DNA of 64,000 nt from Ahrensia sp. R2A130 (GTDB taxonomy: Bacteria > Pseudomonadota > Alphaproteobacteria > Rhizobiales > Rhizobiaceae): positions 372,001 through 436,000 of the forward strand of contig NZ_AEEB01000003.1 of the NCBI RefSeq assembly GCF_000179775.1, read 5' to 3'. Positions 44,446 through 53,740 of this stretch are shown piece after piece (within the stretch, counting starts at the first letter, position 1; each line of letters begins with the position of its first letter). The notes beneath the pieces are model-generated. The model was not told where the DNA came from, searched no databases, and was given only the letters and a program-made list of their open reading frames with translations. The translations under genes and the position numbers were made by a program.

Positions 44446-46287
44446 ATGACAATGTTGAGATGGAGTTGGGTTGCGGCACTTTCTGCAGTGCTCATATCAG
44501 TCGCGTCGCCAGCACATGCTGAGCCCCAGCATGGCATTGCCATGCGCGGTGCACCTGCACTGCCCGCTGACTACGCACATTTCCCTTACGCTAATCCCGA
44601 CGCACCCAAGGGCGGAAGATTGGTCTATGGCGTGTTGGGCTCGTTTGATGACCTCAACCCGTTCGATCTGAAAAGCATCCGCACTGGCGGGAGAGGTATA
44701 TGGGACCCCGTCTTCGGCAATTTGGTCATCGAGTCGCTCCTGCAGCGCTCCCGCGACGAACCATTCACGCTTTACGGCCATCTCGCTGAAAAGGTCGACA
44801 TGGCGGAGGACCGCAAGAGCATCGAGTTCTTCATGAACCCCAAGGCGAAATTTGCCGATGGACAGCCGGTTACCGTCGACGACGTCATCTTCACATTCGA
44901 ATTGCTGGGCGAAAAAGGGCGACCGCCTTACAATTCACGCATGAAAGCCGTCGAGAAAATGGAAAAGACCGGCGATAATTCGGTCAAGCTCACCTTCAAC
45001 GACCGCGCTTCGCGCGAAACACCTATGCTTTTCGGGCTGATGCCCGTTCTACCGAAACACGCCACTGACGTGGAAAAGTTTGGTGAAAGCAACATCGAGC
45101 CTCCATTGGGCAGCGGACCTTACACCGTGTCCGAGGTGAAACCGGGCGAACGCATCACCTACCAACGCAATCCGGACTACTGGGCCAAGGACGAGCCCCA
45201 GATGAAGGGCTTCCACAATTTCGATACGGTGCGCGTGGACTATTATCGCAATGGCACCGCTCAATTCGAAGCCTTCAAGAAGGGGCTTTTCGAAATTTAT
45301 CCTGAAGGCAGCCCGGCCAAGTGGCGCACGGCATACGACTTTCCAGCCGTTACAAATGGCGATGTCGTGAAGGAAGAATTCGCCAAGAAAACACCTTCGG
45401 GCATGCTGGGTTTCGTGTTCAACACACGGCGCAAACCCTTTGACAATCGCAATGTCCGCAAGGCGTTGGCCATGCTGTTCGACTTCGAATGGGCCAATGA
45501 AAACCTGTTCTTCGGCGCTTACACACGCACATCGTCTTACTGGCAAAACAGCCCGTTATCTTCGCTCGGCAGACCGGCAAGTGAAGCAGAGAAAGCTATT
45601 CTCGCCCCCTTCCCAGATGCCGTAAGCGCGGATGTTCTAGATGGCACCTACACGGCCCCAATTTCAGACGGCTCCGGTTTCGACCGTAAGTTGCTACGCG
45701 CTGCGCTGGGTATTTTACGTGGCGAGGGCTTCAAGCTGGTAGAAGGCAAGTTAGTTGGCCCTGATGGCAAGCAGCTATCGATGGAGATGCTGCTCGCAGG
45801 CGACTCCAACATTAGCGGTGCAGACGTGGAACGACTTGCTCTTTCCTACAAAGAATCTGCTGGTAAACTGGGCATCGATGTTCAACCGCGCAGCGTTGAC
45901 GATGCGCAATATCAGGCGCGCAAAGGCTCGTTCGAATTCGATCTCATCGTTGCAAGCTATTCATCGTCACTGTCTCCCGGAGCTGAACAATCCTACCGCT
46001 GGGGATCGCAGTCCAAAAGCATCGAAGGTTCGTTCAATTTCGCAGGAACGGCGGAGCCCGCTATAGATGCAGCCATTGAAACTCTTCTCGCAGCACGTAC
46101 CGAAGAAGAATATGTAGCTGCCGTAAGGGTTTATGATCGTTTGTTGATTTCCGGCCATTACGTCATCCCGCTATATCATCTGGGCCAACGCTTTGTCGCA
46201 CGGCGCACATCCGTTAGCCGGCCTGATGCCGAACCACTCTATGGGCCCCAATACCCGACCTGGTGGTCCACCGAGGAAGTAAAATGA
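44446..46287 (+). CDS. Periplasmic peptide-binding protein (SBP family 5, YejA-like)
   Basis: 613 aa. Signal peptide MTMLRWSWVAALSAVLISVASPAHA. Large two-lobed type 5 binding protein: KGGRLVYGVLGSFDDLNPFD, KFADGQPVTVDDVIFTFELL and GSGPYTVSEVKPGERITYQRNPDYW. Closest in length and wording to YejA/microcin C-type peptide importers rather than OppA. The start at 44446 has GGGGACG upstream; an alternative start at 44368 would precede the signal peptide. No ABC permease or ATPase gene is adjacent, so it relies on components elsewhere. Its stop overlaps the next start (ATGA). Confidence 0.92.
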   Translation: MTMLRWSWVAALSAVLISVASPAHAEPQHGIAMRGAPALPADYAHFPYANPDAPKGGRLVYGVLGSFDDLNPFDLKSIRTGGRGIWDPVFGNLVIESLLQRSRDEPFTLYGHLAEKVDMAEDRKSIEFFMNPKAKFADGQPVTVDDVIFTFELLGEKGRPPYNSRMKAVEKMEKTGDNSVKLTFNDRASRETPMLFGLMPVLPKHATDVEKFGESNIEPPLGSGPYTVSEVKPGERITYQRNPDYWAKDEPQMKGFHNFDTVRVDYYRNGTAQFEAFKKGLFEIYPEGSPAKWRTAYDFPAVTNGDVVKEEFAKKTPSGMLGFVFNTRRKPFDNRNVRKALAMLFDFEWANENLFFGAYTRTSSYWQNSPLSSLGRPASEAEKAILAPFPDAVSADVLDGTYTAPISDGSGFDRKLLRAALGILRGEGFKLVEGKLVGPDGKQLSMEMLLAGDSNISGADVERLALSYKESAGKLGIDVQPRSVDDAQYQARKGSFEFDLIVASYSSSLSPGAEQSYRWGSQSKSIEGSFNFAGTAEPAIDAAIETLLAARTEEEYVAAVRVYDRLLISGHYVIPLYHLGQRFVARRTSVSRPDAEPLYGPQYPTWWSTEEVK

Positions 46288-46958
46288 GTGCGCAAAACCC
46301 AACATCGAAAATAGTGTCCATCGACGTTGTATCCGACGTCATGTGTCCATGGTGCCTCATAGGCAAACGGCGCCTGGAAGAAGCCCTTGGTAAGCTTGAC
46401 GATTCCATCTCAACGGAAGTTCGTTGGCGGCCCTATCAGTTGGACGCAACCCTTCCGCCGGAGGGCAAAGACCGCACGAAATATCTAGAAGACAAGTTCG
46501 GCGGCCCGGAACGCGCCCAGCAGATTTATTCCAGCATTGAAGAAGCAGGCCGTGCCGAAGGGATCGACTTCAAATTCTCCGATATCGCCGTCTCACCCAA
46601 TACGCTGGATGCCCACCGCCTGATCCGCTGGGCCCAGAACGAAGGCGGCGACGTACAAAACCTGTTGGTCGAGCGGCTTTTCCAAATGTTCTTTCTCGAA
46701 GGCGCGAATATCGGCAAACACGATGTTCTTCTAGAAGCTGCCGAACACGCGGGTATGGACACCGCTATAGTGGCATCACTTCTACCCACGGAAAAAGACC
46801 GCGCTGAAGTGCAGGAAGAGATCGCAACCGCCCAACAGATGGGCGTGACCGGCGTGCCGTGCTTCATTATAGACCAGAAATACGCAGTCATGGGCGCGCA
46901 GGCCGCCGATACGCTGGTTCAGGCGATTACGGACGCTACGAAGCAGCCGGCCGACTAG
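46284..46958 (+). CDS. DsbA-like oxidoreductase, FrnE family
   Basis: 224 aa, no signal peptide, so cytoplasmic. Active-site CPWC at residues 21-24 ([19 protein letters not shown]), helical insertion, and the cis-proline loop [10 protein letters not shown] near the end, all typical of FrnE/2-hydroxychromene-2-carboxylate isomerase-like thioredoxin-fold proteins. It starts inside the stop of the peptide-binding protein (ATGA), giving translational coupling that is hard to explain by function. Its stop shares CTAG (46955-46958) with the kdsA stop. Confidence 0.92.
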   Translation: MSAQNPTSKIVSIDVVSDVMCPWCLIGKRRLEEALGKLDDSISTEVRWRPYQLDATLPPEGKDRTKYLEDKFGGPERAQQIYSSIEEAGRAEGIDFKFSDIAVSPNTLDAHRLIRWAQNEGGDVQNLLVERLFQMFFLEGANIGKHDVLLEAAEHAGMDTAIVASLLPTEKDRAEVQEEIATAQQMGVTGVPCFIIDQKYAVMGAQAADTLVQAITDATKQPAD

Positions 46959-47797
46959 AGGCCTTTGGCGATACGGTCGAAGGCCATGAGCTGTTCGAGC
47001 AACGCAGGCATCTGATCCAGCGGCACCATGTTGGGGCCGTCTGAAGACGTGGTGTTGTCGGGATCGTCATGCGTTTCGATGAACAGACCGGCCACACCAA
47101 CTGCGACTGCAGCACGTGACAAGGTCGCCACGAATTCACGCTGACCACCGGTAGAACCACCCTGCCCGCCGGGCTGCTGCACAGAATGGGTGGCGTCGAA
47201 CACAACCGGCGCCCCCATCGAAGCCATTTCCGGAAGCCCGCGAAAATCATTGACCAGAGTGTTGTAGCCGAAGCTCGTGCCACGCTCAGTCATCAAGACA
47301 TTGCCGTTGCCGGCTCCCGTAAGTTTCCCCAGAACATTTTTCATGTCCCAAGGCGCAAGGAACTGTCCCTTTTTCACGTTGATGACGGCGCCTGTCTCAG
47401 CCGCTGCGACCAGCAAATCAGTCTGACGGCAAAGGAACGCTGGTATCTGCAAGACATCAACATGCGCGGCCACAAGCGCGCATTGCTCTGCCGTATGAAC
47501 GTCTGTCACCGTTGGCAGGCCGAACTCTTTCTTCAAGTCTGAGAATATCTCAAGCGAGGCTTCAAGCCCGATACCACGGCTGGCGGAGAGGCTGGTGCGG
47601 TTCGCTTTGTCGAAGCTCGATTTGTAGACGAGACCGATGCCCAGCTTACCGCAGATTTCCTTCATCCCGCCCGCCATATCGAAAGCGTGTTGGCGGCCCT
47701 CCATCTGGCAGGGACCAGCGATCAGCGAAAACGGCGCATCCTGCGCAAAAGTAACATCGCCGACTTTTACGCTGGCTTGCGGTTCAACAGCGCTCAT
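46955..47797 (-). CDS. kdsA: 3-deoxy-8-phosphooctulonate synthase
   Basis: 280 aa, normal length. Joins arabinose-5-phosphate and phosphoenolpyruvate to make KDO-8-phosphate for lipopolysaccharide core. Phosphate- and PEP-binding features: [43 protein letters not shown] and [11 protein letters not shown]. Its start overlaps the stop of the VOC gene. pyrG and eno, its usual partners in many alphaproteobacteria, are not here. Confidence 0.97.
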   Translation of the reverse strand: MSAVEPQASVKVGDVTFAQDAPFSLIAGPCQMEGRQHAFDMAGGMKEICGKLGIGLVYKSSFDKANRTSLSASRGIGLEASLEIFSDLKKEFGLPTVTDVHTAEQCALVAAHVDVLQIPAFLCRQTDLLVAAAETGAVINVKKGQFLAPWDMKNVLGKLTGAGNGNVLMTERGTSFGYNTLVNDFRGLPEMASMGAPVVFDATHSVQQPGGQGGSTGGQREFVATLSRAAVAVGVAGLFIETHDDPDNTTSSDGPNMVPLDQMPALLEQLMAFDRIAKGL

Positions 47798-48744
47798 TAT
47801 GCAACTTCCTCAAATATCATCGTGGTGCCCTGCCCGGTTCCATGGTTGGAGCCTGTGGCTTGGCCCGCAGCTTCGTCTTCAGGTGGTCGAACGACAATCC
47901 GTCCGCGCAGTTCGTCGAATGCAACGCTATTGGCAACCAACAAAGTGCGTGTGGCGCTTAGGTCGGTAACAGCAAGGATGAACGCCTCGAAACGCAATCC
48001 ACGTTCGTCACGTTCCGTATCCATCCCAAAGAACGCGCGCATCCCATCCGGGCTGTAAACGGAAACCTGCGCACCCTCCACACCACCGTGTGTCGTGAAC
48101 GACATGCCGAAGGAATCAACATCCATGTGTCGCTGGTTGAGGTAAGTTTGGAAGAAATACTGGAAGTCAGTCGGATTAGGTTCCGACAGAATGACTTCTT
48201 TCAAACCCACGACGCCGTTGGCATGCGCTTGTAGCGCACTGCGGTCGACCTTTGGGGCGTTCAACACCTGACAGGTAAAGAATTGCGCATCCGGAGCGCG
48301 CTGATCGCCAGCGAATGCCAGCTCGAAACTCACTTCACCGCTTTGGCCGTCTGGTGTCGAAAAAGCCCGCGAAAAATGCACCATATCGCCGCCATCGAGG
48401 CCTGTGGCCTCGTAAAGCGTCTTGTCGGCAGCTGCATCGTCAGACTTCAAAACAAGATGGGAAAAGCCTTCATTGCCGCGCCGGAAGCGATAGGTCTGGT
48501 CGTTAGCAACAAACGTGTTGCCCGCCAAAGCTGCCGCCTCGCAGGTTTCGCGTTGTGCGATGGCGATTGGTTCAAGAAACGTCTCATCTTCAAAAAACAC
48601 GCAGCAATTCTCAGTTCCAAACGGATGAACGCCCGTGGGCGCTACTGTGAAGCCGAGTTTCTCGTAGCGGGAACGGGCAATATCGACGTCGGCCACTGGC
48701 AGAACCAAATGATCGAGACGACGCGGTGTGTGTTTTGTGCTCAT
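47797..48744 (-). CDS. VOC superfamily (glyoxalase-like) protein
   Basis: 315 aa from ATG 48744; an in-frame start at 48867 would extend into the aminotransferase gene. Two glyoxalase/VOC-type modules: [25 protein letters not shown] at the N-terminus and [25 protein letters not shown] in the centre; metal ligands are likely His in LDHLVL and the Glu in later strands. Activity unknown. Middle gene of an aminotransferase-VOC-kdsA operon. Confidence 0.83.
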   Translation of the reverse strand: MSTKHTPRRLDHLVLPVADVDIARSRYEKLGFTVAPTGVHPFGTENCCVFFEDETFLEPIAIAQRETCEAAALAGNTFVANDQTYRFRRGNEGFSHLVLKSDDAAADKTLYEATGLDGGDMVHFSRAFSTPDGQSGEVSFELAFAGDQRAPDAQFFTCQVLNAPKVDRSALQAHANGVVGLKEVILSEPNPTDFQYFFQTYLNQRHMDVDSFGMSFTTHGGVEGAQVSVYSPDGMRAFFGMDTERDERGLRFEAFILAVTDLSATRTLLVANSVAFDELRGRIVVRPPEDEAAGQATGSNHGTGQGTTMIFEEVA

Positions 48745-48790
48745 AGCGTTCGTTTGCCCGAAGCTTGGCTCAGGTTCAAGCAGTGGAAGT

Positions 48791-49912
48791 TCAGGCGCCG
48801 GACGATGTTGCGCGGTCTGCTTCTTCAAGAACCGCAGGCATCGCTTCTGCAATGATATCCAGATCATGCTCAGTTCCAGCAGAAATGCGGATATGTCGGT
48901 TCAGAGGCGCAACGCCGGGCATACGAATGAAAATGTCCCGCGCAGCAAACGCCTCCACCACCGCTTTGGAAAATGCTCCGTCGCGGCCCGTGTCCATGGC
49001 AACAAAATTAGCGTGCGAACCCAATGGTGCTAGTCCGTTGTCACGCGCAATGTCGGCCAATCGGGCGTTGGCGTCAGCAATTTGTGAAACGCAGTGTGTG
49101 AGCCAGTCTCGGTCACCCAAGGCTGCAAGAGCACCGGCCTGCCCGATACGGTTCACGCCAAAATGGTTTCTCACCTTGTTGAATGCACCGATGAGATCCG
49201 CGTGACCGATGGCATATGCCATCCGCGCGCCCGCCATACCGTAGGCTTTGGAGAATGTTCGCAAACGAATGAGTTTGGTGTTGCTGACGTCTATTGGAAG
49301 CAACTCGTCTTGCGGCGCAAACTCGCAATAGGCTTCGTCGAGGCACAGCAAACCGTCATCCGGCAGTTGGTCCACAAGCTTCGTGATTACCGCTGGCTGG
49401 TGAAACGTACCCATCGGGTTGTCGGGATTGACCAGATAGGTCAGCGGCGCGTTGGTTTCCAACGTCTTTGCTGCCAGTGCATCAGGGTCTTCATACCAAT
49501 CGCGATAAGGAACTGCGTGTAAGGCGCCCCCGCATGCTGCGACCTGAAAATTGAACGTAGGATAAGCGCCAAGCGACGTGACCACCGGCGTGCCGGGTTG
49601 AACCAGCAAGCGCGTCAACGTACCGAGCAGGCCGTCGATCCCCTCGCCCACCACAACGTTTTCGACGCCAACGTTGTGGTGTTCTGCAATCGCGTCACGC
49701 AGCGCGAAACTTTCCGGGTCGCCATAGCACCATGCCTCTTCAGCCGCGCATTTCTGCATGGCCTCAATGGCTTTGGGGGAAGGTCCAAACACGTTTTCAT
49801 TCGCACCCAGCCGCGCACGGAAGCTGCGGCCGCGTGCCCGTTCGGTATTTTCAGGCCCGACAAAGGGAACAGTCGATGGAAGATCAGCGGCTAGTGGTGT
49901 GAAACGGGGCAT
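48791..49912 (-). CDS. Aminotransferase class I/II, histidinol-phosphate aminotransferase-like
   Basis: 373 aa from MPRFTPLAADLPSTVPFVGP at 49912, matching related rhizobial proteins; an upstream start at 49972 adds 20 residues. PLP fold: GEGIDGLLGTLTRLL, LVNPDNPMGTFH, LLCLDEAYCEFA, and the PLP lysine in TFSKAYGMAGARMAYA. Belongs to the HisC-related group, which includes aromatic and histidinol-phosphate enzymes; no his genes are near, so the substrate is uncertain. First gene of the operon leading to kdsA. Confidence 0.85.
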   Translation of the reverse strand: MPRFTPLAADLPSTVPFVGPENTERARGRSFRARLGANENVFGPSPKAIEAMQKCAAEEAWCYGDPESFALRDAIAEHHNVGVENVVVGEGIDGLLGTLTRLLVQPGTPVVTSLGAYPTFNFQVAACGGALHAVPYRDWYEDPDALAAKTLETNAPLTYLVNPDNPMGTFHQPAVITKLVDQLPDDGLLCLDEAYCEFAPQDELLPIDVSNTKLIRLRTFSKAYGMAGARMAYAIGHADLIGAFNKVRNHFGVNRIGQAGALAALGDRDWLTHCVSQIADANARLADIARDNGLAPLGSHANFVAMDTGRDGAFSKAVVEAFAARDIFIRMPGVAPLNRHIRISAGTEHDLDIIAEAMPAVLEEADRATSSGA

Positions 49913-50029
49913 GATGTCGGCAATCGCGGGCTGCTTTTTTGTAAGGTACCGCCAAGCTCCTCGTGCTGGCAATCATGTGTTGGCCGCCAGAGCCATTGCC
50001 CGCCTCAATAGCGAGGCATATGGAAAGGA

Positions 50030-51238
50030 ATGACCGTTCAAGCGCCAGACCTTTCAATGCCAACATCGCGCTGGCGCACACCTGCGGTTTTGTTGATGGT
50101 GATGGCGGCAGCGATGCAGCTGTCCTTCGCCTCATGGTCCGCACTGCAATACAACTTTGCATTCGAGGTGCTGGGTTTCACCGGCAAGGAAATCGGGCTG
50201 CAGCAGTCTATCCGTGAAATACCGGGGTTTCTCTCATTCGCCGCGGTGTTCTTCCTGTTGGCCATCCGTGAGCAAACTTTTGCTATGGTATCGCTGGCAC
50301 TATTGGCTTTGGGAACCGCCGCAACAGGCGTGTTTCCAAGCCATATGGGCTTCTACATCACCACCTTCATCGGGTCCGTAGGGTTTCACTACTACGAGAC
50401 GATGCATCAATCGCTCAGCCTGCAATGGCTTCCCAAGGCGACGGCGGCAAAAACCATGGGCCGTATTCTGGGAGTTGGTTCATTAGCGCAGCTTGCTGCT
50501 TACGGTGCGATTTTCGGCATCGGAAACGTGTTCGCGGTCAGCTACACTGTCATGTTTGCAGCGGCGGGTGTCGTTACGCTGGCGTTTGTAGCTTTCATGG
50601 TTGCAGCTTGGCCGACCTATCCAGAGGCAACCGCGCAAACAAAATCCCTGATCGTGCGAAAGCGCTACTGGCTTTACTACGCTATAACGTTTTTGGCAGG
50701 CGCGAGACGTCAAATCTTTCTCGTCTTCGCCAGTTGGATGATGGTCGAACGCTTCGACTACAGCTTTGCTGATGTGGCAGGCCTGTTCTTTGCCAACGCG
50801 CTGGTGATGATGATTTCCGCACCATTGTTGGGCCAGTTCATCGGCCGCATCGGTGATCGCAATGCGATGATCGTGCAATATGCAGGCTTGGCCATGGTGT
50901 TCACCGCCTACGCCTTCGTCACCGATCCGATGATCGCGATTGCACTCTACATCATCGACCACGCCTTCTTCGCGATGGAGATTGCCAAGAAAACCTATTT
51001 TCAAAAGATCGCAGACCCTGCCGATATTGCGGGCACAACGGGTGTCGCTTTCACCATCAATCACATTGCCGCCGTTTTCATTCCGGTAGGCTTTGGCATC
51101 CTGTGGCTTACCAGTCCGGCGGCTGTGTTTTTGTGCGGAACTGCGATGGCCTTGGCTTCACTAGGTCTCGCGTTTCTTGTGCCGAAAGAGCCGGTACCGG
51201 GTTACGAGTGGATCGGCGCGAAAGCAGGAACCGGATAG
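50030..51238 (+). CDS. MFS transporter, substrate unknown
   Basis: 402 aa, about twelve hydrophobic segments. Begins MTVQAPDLSMPTSRWRTPAVLL; internal phrases YNFAFEVLGFTGKEIGLQQSIREIPGFLSF and GNVFAVSYTVMFAAAGVVTL. Motif A is poor (FIGRIGDRNAMIV in the second half carries the best match), so it is outside the classic drug-efflux groups. AAGGA lies 3-7 nt before the ATG. Divergent from the HisC-like gene. Confidence 0.85.
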   Translation: MTVQAPDLSMPTSRWRTPAVLLMVMAAAMQLSFASWSALQYNFAFEVLGFTGKEIGLQQSIREIPGFLSFAAVFFLLAIREQTFAMVSLALLALGTAATGVFPSHMGFYITTFIGSVGFHYYETMHQSLSLQWLPKATAAKTMGRILGVGSLAQLAAYGAIFGIGNVFAVSYTVMFAAAGVVTLAFVAFMVAAWPTYPEATAQTKSLIVRKRYWLYYAITFLAGARRQIFLVFASWMMVERFDYSFADVAGLFFANALVMMISAPLLGQFIGRIGDRNAMIVQYAGLAMVFTAYAFVTDPMIAIALYIIDHAFFAMEIAKKTYFQKIADPADIAGTTGVAFTINHIAAVFIPVGFGILWLTSPAAVFLCGTAMALASLGLAFLVPKEPVPGYEWIGAKAGTG

Positions 51239-51317
51239 CGATACTGCACGTAGCTGTTACTTGCAGAAACGATAACATTCGCATCAGATGCGGCGATGAG
51301 AACGAGAAAGGGCCGTG

Positions 51318-51911
51318 ATGCGACGCTTGCTAGCCATTACCGGCCTTATCCTTCTCGCTGGCTGCCAGTCGGTTTCCGAGAACCGTGTTTCGGTCGATTA
51401 TTATTCGATCAAGGGCAACAGCACCGCTGATTTGGATCGGGAAATCCTCCGCAAAGGCCCGAAATTGACCGGCGGACGCCACGCTGTTGCAGTGGCGCGC
51501 ATCAAAATCATTCCGCAGATTCGCTTCAAACCTACGCAGAACCAATGTGCCATTCGCTCGGCCAATGTAACGGTGGATGCGAAAGTCACACTTCCCAAAT
51601 GGACTGGCCGCGCGAAAGCCAAGGGTGAGCTGGCGGCTGCTTGGGACAATATGGACGCCTATACGCGCCTGCATGAGGCCGTTCACGTGCGTATCGCATT
51701 CGCATTCGCCAAACGAATCGAAGAGCAGTTGAAAGAGCTTGAGCCGGGGCCGGACTGTGCCGATGTGCGCAAGCGCGGTATGGCAATCGTCGATCGCGAG
51801 TTGGAAACGCACCACGCGATGCAGCAAAAATTTGACGCTGATGAACAGACGCGCATTGCAGGCTTGGTCGCTAAACAGCGCAACTCGCGGATGTTAAAGC
51901 GCGGCACCTAG
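51318..51911 (+). CDS. DUF922 family lipoprotein, predicted zinc metalloprotease
   Basis: 197 aa. Lipobox LLAGC with C16, so predicted to be lipid-anchored. YYSIKGNSTADLDREILRKGP is the DUF922 N-terminal signature, and HEAVH at 119-123 is an HExxH zinc motif. Cys79-type residues (NQCAIRSANV) and a second Cys (GPDCADVRK) probably form a disulfide. DUF922 is listed as a secreted Zn-dependent protease family, without a known substrate. A GTG lies 3 nt before the preferred ATG. Followed by a paralogue 106 nt downstream. Confidence 0.83.
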   Translation: MRRLLAITGLILLAGCQSVSENRVSVDYYSIKGNSTADLDREILRKGPKLTGGRHAVAVARIKIIPQIRFKPTQNQCAIRSANVTVDAKVTLPKWTGRAKAKGELAAAWDNMDAYTRLHEAVHVRIAFAFAKRIEEQLKELEPGPDCADVRKRGMAIVDRELETHHAMQQKFDADEQTRIAGLVAKQRNSRMLKRGT

Positions 51912-52017
51912 TGGCCCGATTGCCGCAATAAGATTACAAACGCTGGCCTTGGGCTATTCAGTTAGTATTGTCGCGCTACAGTTGGCGCAGGCGTGGCAAA
52001 GGTGATGGGCAAGTAGC

Positions 52018-52635
52018 GTGGTATTTTCGGGTTTCAAACGGCTTGTCGCAATCTGCCTAGGCACGTCGATTATGGCTGCAGTCAGCATTTCGGCTCCTGC
52101 CCATGCCGCCAAAGGGCTGAAGATCAAGGAAAGCACGAAATACTACCGTATTTCCGGCAAAACACCCTCTGACTTCGCTAAATCCATGAGCCGCAAAGGC
52201 CCATTTTCTCTTCAGCACCGCAAACGTGCGTGGGCGACGGCTTCGCGCGATGTGACGTATCAACTCGTTCGCCGCAAAACGTCAAAGGGTTGTCGCATCA
52301 TCAATGCGAAGGTCGCGTTGAAAATCACATACACGCTGCCAAAGCTGTCGAGCACCAAAGGTGTCACGAAGCGGCACCGTAAACGCTGGCGGCAAATGTC
52401 GAACCTGCTGGTCAAGCACGAGCGCGTGCATGGTCGTTACTACAAGGAATTCGCACAAAAGGTGCATCGCGGCCTGCGCAAGCTACCCCGCTCCAAGACG
52501 TGCCGCCAATTGGACCGTCGCGCTGCGAAACTGGTTGATCGGTTAAGCGAGCAGGATAGTGAACGTAATAACCTGTTCGATGCCCGCGACAAGCGAAACT
52601 ACAGCCGCATGACCCGCCTCTATACGTTGCGCTAA
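52018..52635 (+). CDS. DUF922 family secreted protein, predicted zinc metalloprotease (paralogue)
   Basis: 205 aa starting at GTG. Signal peptide ends SAPAHA before AKGLKIKE; no lipobox, so soluble in the periplasm or exported. YYRISGKTPSDFAKSMSRKGP matches the DUF922 opening, and HERVH at 134-138 is the HExxH motif. Two cysteines match those of the neighbour (SKGCRIINAKV, SKTCRQLD). Very basic (many Lys/Arg), unlike its lipoprotein neighbour, with which it shares the same layout; tandem duplication with divergence is likely. Confidence 0.8.
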   Translation: MVFSGFKRLVAICLGTSIMAAVSISAPAHAAKGLKIKESTKYYRISGKTPSDFAKSMSRKGPFSLQHRKRAWATASRDVTYQLVRRKTSKGCRIINAKVALKITYTLPKLSSTKGVTKRHRKRWRQMSNLLVKHERVHGRYYKEFAQKVHRGLRKLPRSKTCRQLDRRAAKLVDRLSEQDSERNNLFDARDKRNYSRMTRLYTLR

Positions 52636-52658
52636 TCAGCGAAGCCGCTGGAAACTCG

Positions 52659-53405
52659 TCAGCCGAGTTGTTGCAGCGCAGGGAACGTTTCCAGCAACCA
52701 GAACGCCATGGTCTGCATTCCGCCGGTTAGGAATGCGATGCCTGTTAGCACGAGCAGCAGGCCCATAGCCTTTTCCACCAACCCCAAATGCCGCCGGAAC
52801 CTCTGCAGGAACCGCAGGAACGGGCCTGCAAACAGCGCGGCAAGCATGAACGGTATGCCGAGGCCCAACGAGTAGACACCCAGCATAAAAGCGCCCTCAC
52901 CCACAGTATCGCTGGTGCTTGCCATGCCGAGAATCACGCCGAGAATTGGTCCGATGCAGGGCGTCCAGCCAAACGCGAAAGCCAACCCCATTACGAATGC
53001 ACCAGCGGCTGTCGCGCTGCGGGTGAGTTCCGGGCTGACCTGCACGCGGGCTTCGCGATACATCAACGCGAATCTGAACACGCCGAGGAAATGAAGCCCC
53101 ATGGCGATGATGACCACACCTGCAATCGTCGACAGCACGTCCTGATTCTGCCGGATGACCTGCGAGAACGTGGAAGCACCAGCGCCAAGCGCCACGAATA
53201 CACAGGTGAAACCCAGAACAAAAAACGCCGCATTGCCCAAAGCGCGGTTGCGAATGGTACGGCTGTCCTGCTCCCCGGTCAGCTCATCGAGCGACGAACC
53301 GGCAAGATAAGTCAGGTATGGCGGCACAAGTGGCAGCACACACGGCGACAGAAACGACAGCAGTCCTGCAAACAGGGTGCCAAGAAGGGTGAGTTCAGAA
53401 GTCAT
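52659..53405 (-). CDS. ccdA: Cytochrome c biogenesis protein CcdA (DsbD membrane-domain family)
   Basis: 248 aa, six or seven hydrophobic segments. The paired redox cysteines are in FLSPCVLPLVPPYLTYLAG (TM1) and FGWTPCIGPILGVILGMA (TM4), the CcdA arrangement. Passes electrons from cytoplasmic thioredoxin to periplasmic thiol proteins for cytochrome c assembly. Convergent with the DUF922 pair; no ccm genes are adjacent. Confidence 0.94.
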   Translation of the reverse strand: MTSELTLLGTLFAGLLSFLSPCVLPLVPPYLTYLAGSSLDELTGEQDSRTIRNRALGNAAFFVLGFTCVFVALGAGASTFSQVIRQNQDVLSTIAGVVIIAMGLHFLGVFRFALMYREARVQVSPELTRSATAAGAFVMGLAFAFGWTPCIGPILGVILGMASTSDTVGEGAFMLGVYSLGLGIPFMLAALFAGPFLRFLQRFRRHLGLVEKAMGLLLVLTGIAFLTGGMQTMAFWLLETFPALQQLG

Positions 53406-53637
53406 CAGCAGCTTATCGGATCACAGGTTAGGACAGCGGTGCCACAAAATGGCGGCATCGGGCACTCCACAATATGTCACCTTCTCGTTAGCAATGTCTG
53501 TGCCCGATGTCCGTGCAATGTCATCTTGATAAAAAGTTGTCGGATGCGCGACTTTTTCAACCACGTTGGCACGTGCTGGTTGACGCTTGAAGAACCTTTG
53601 CATATTGCATCGCCATCCGCTGCGGAAACGCGCCGGA

Positions 53638-53713
53638 GAGCCCATAGCTCAGTTGGTAGAGCGCCTCACTTTTAATGAGGATGTCCACGGTTCGAGTCCG
53701 TGTGGGCTCACCA
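53638..53713 (+). tRNA. tRNA-Lys (anticodon UUU)
   Basis: 76 nt including encoded CCA. Acceptor GAGCCCA (53638-53644) pairs with TGGGCTC (53703-53709), then ACCA. D-arm GCTCAGTTGGTAGAGC, anticodon stem CCTCA/TGAGG with anticodon TTT at 53671-53673, T-arm ACGGTTCGAGTCCGT. Reads AAA and AAG. Confidence 0.98.
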
Positions 53714-53740
53714 TTTTCCATTTAGCCAGAGCCGAACGAT

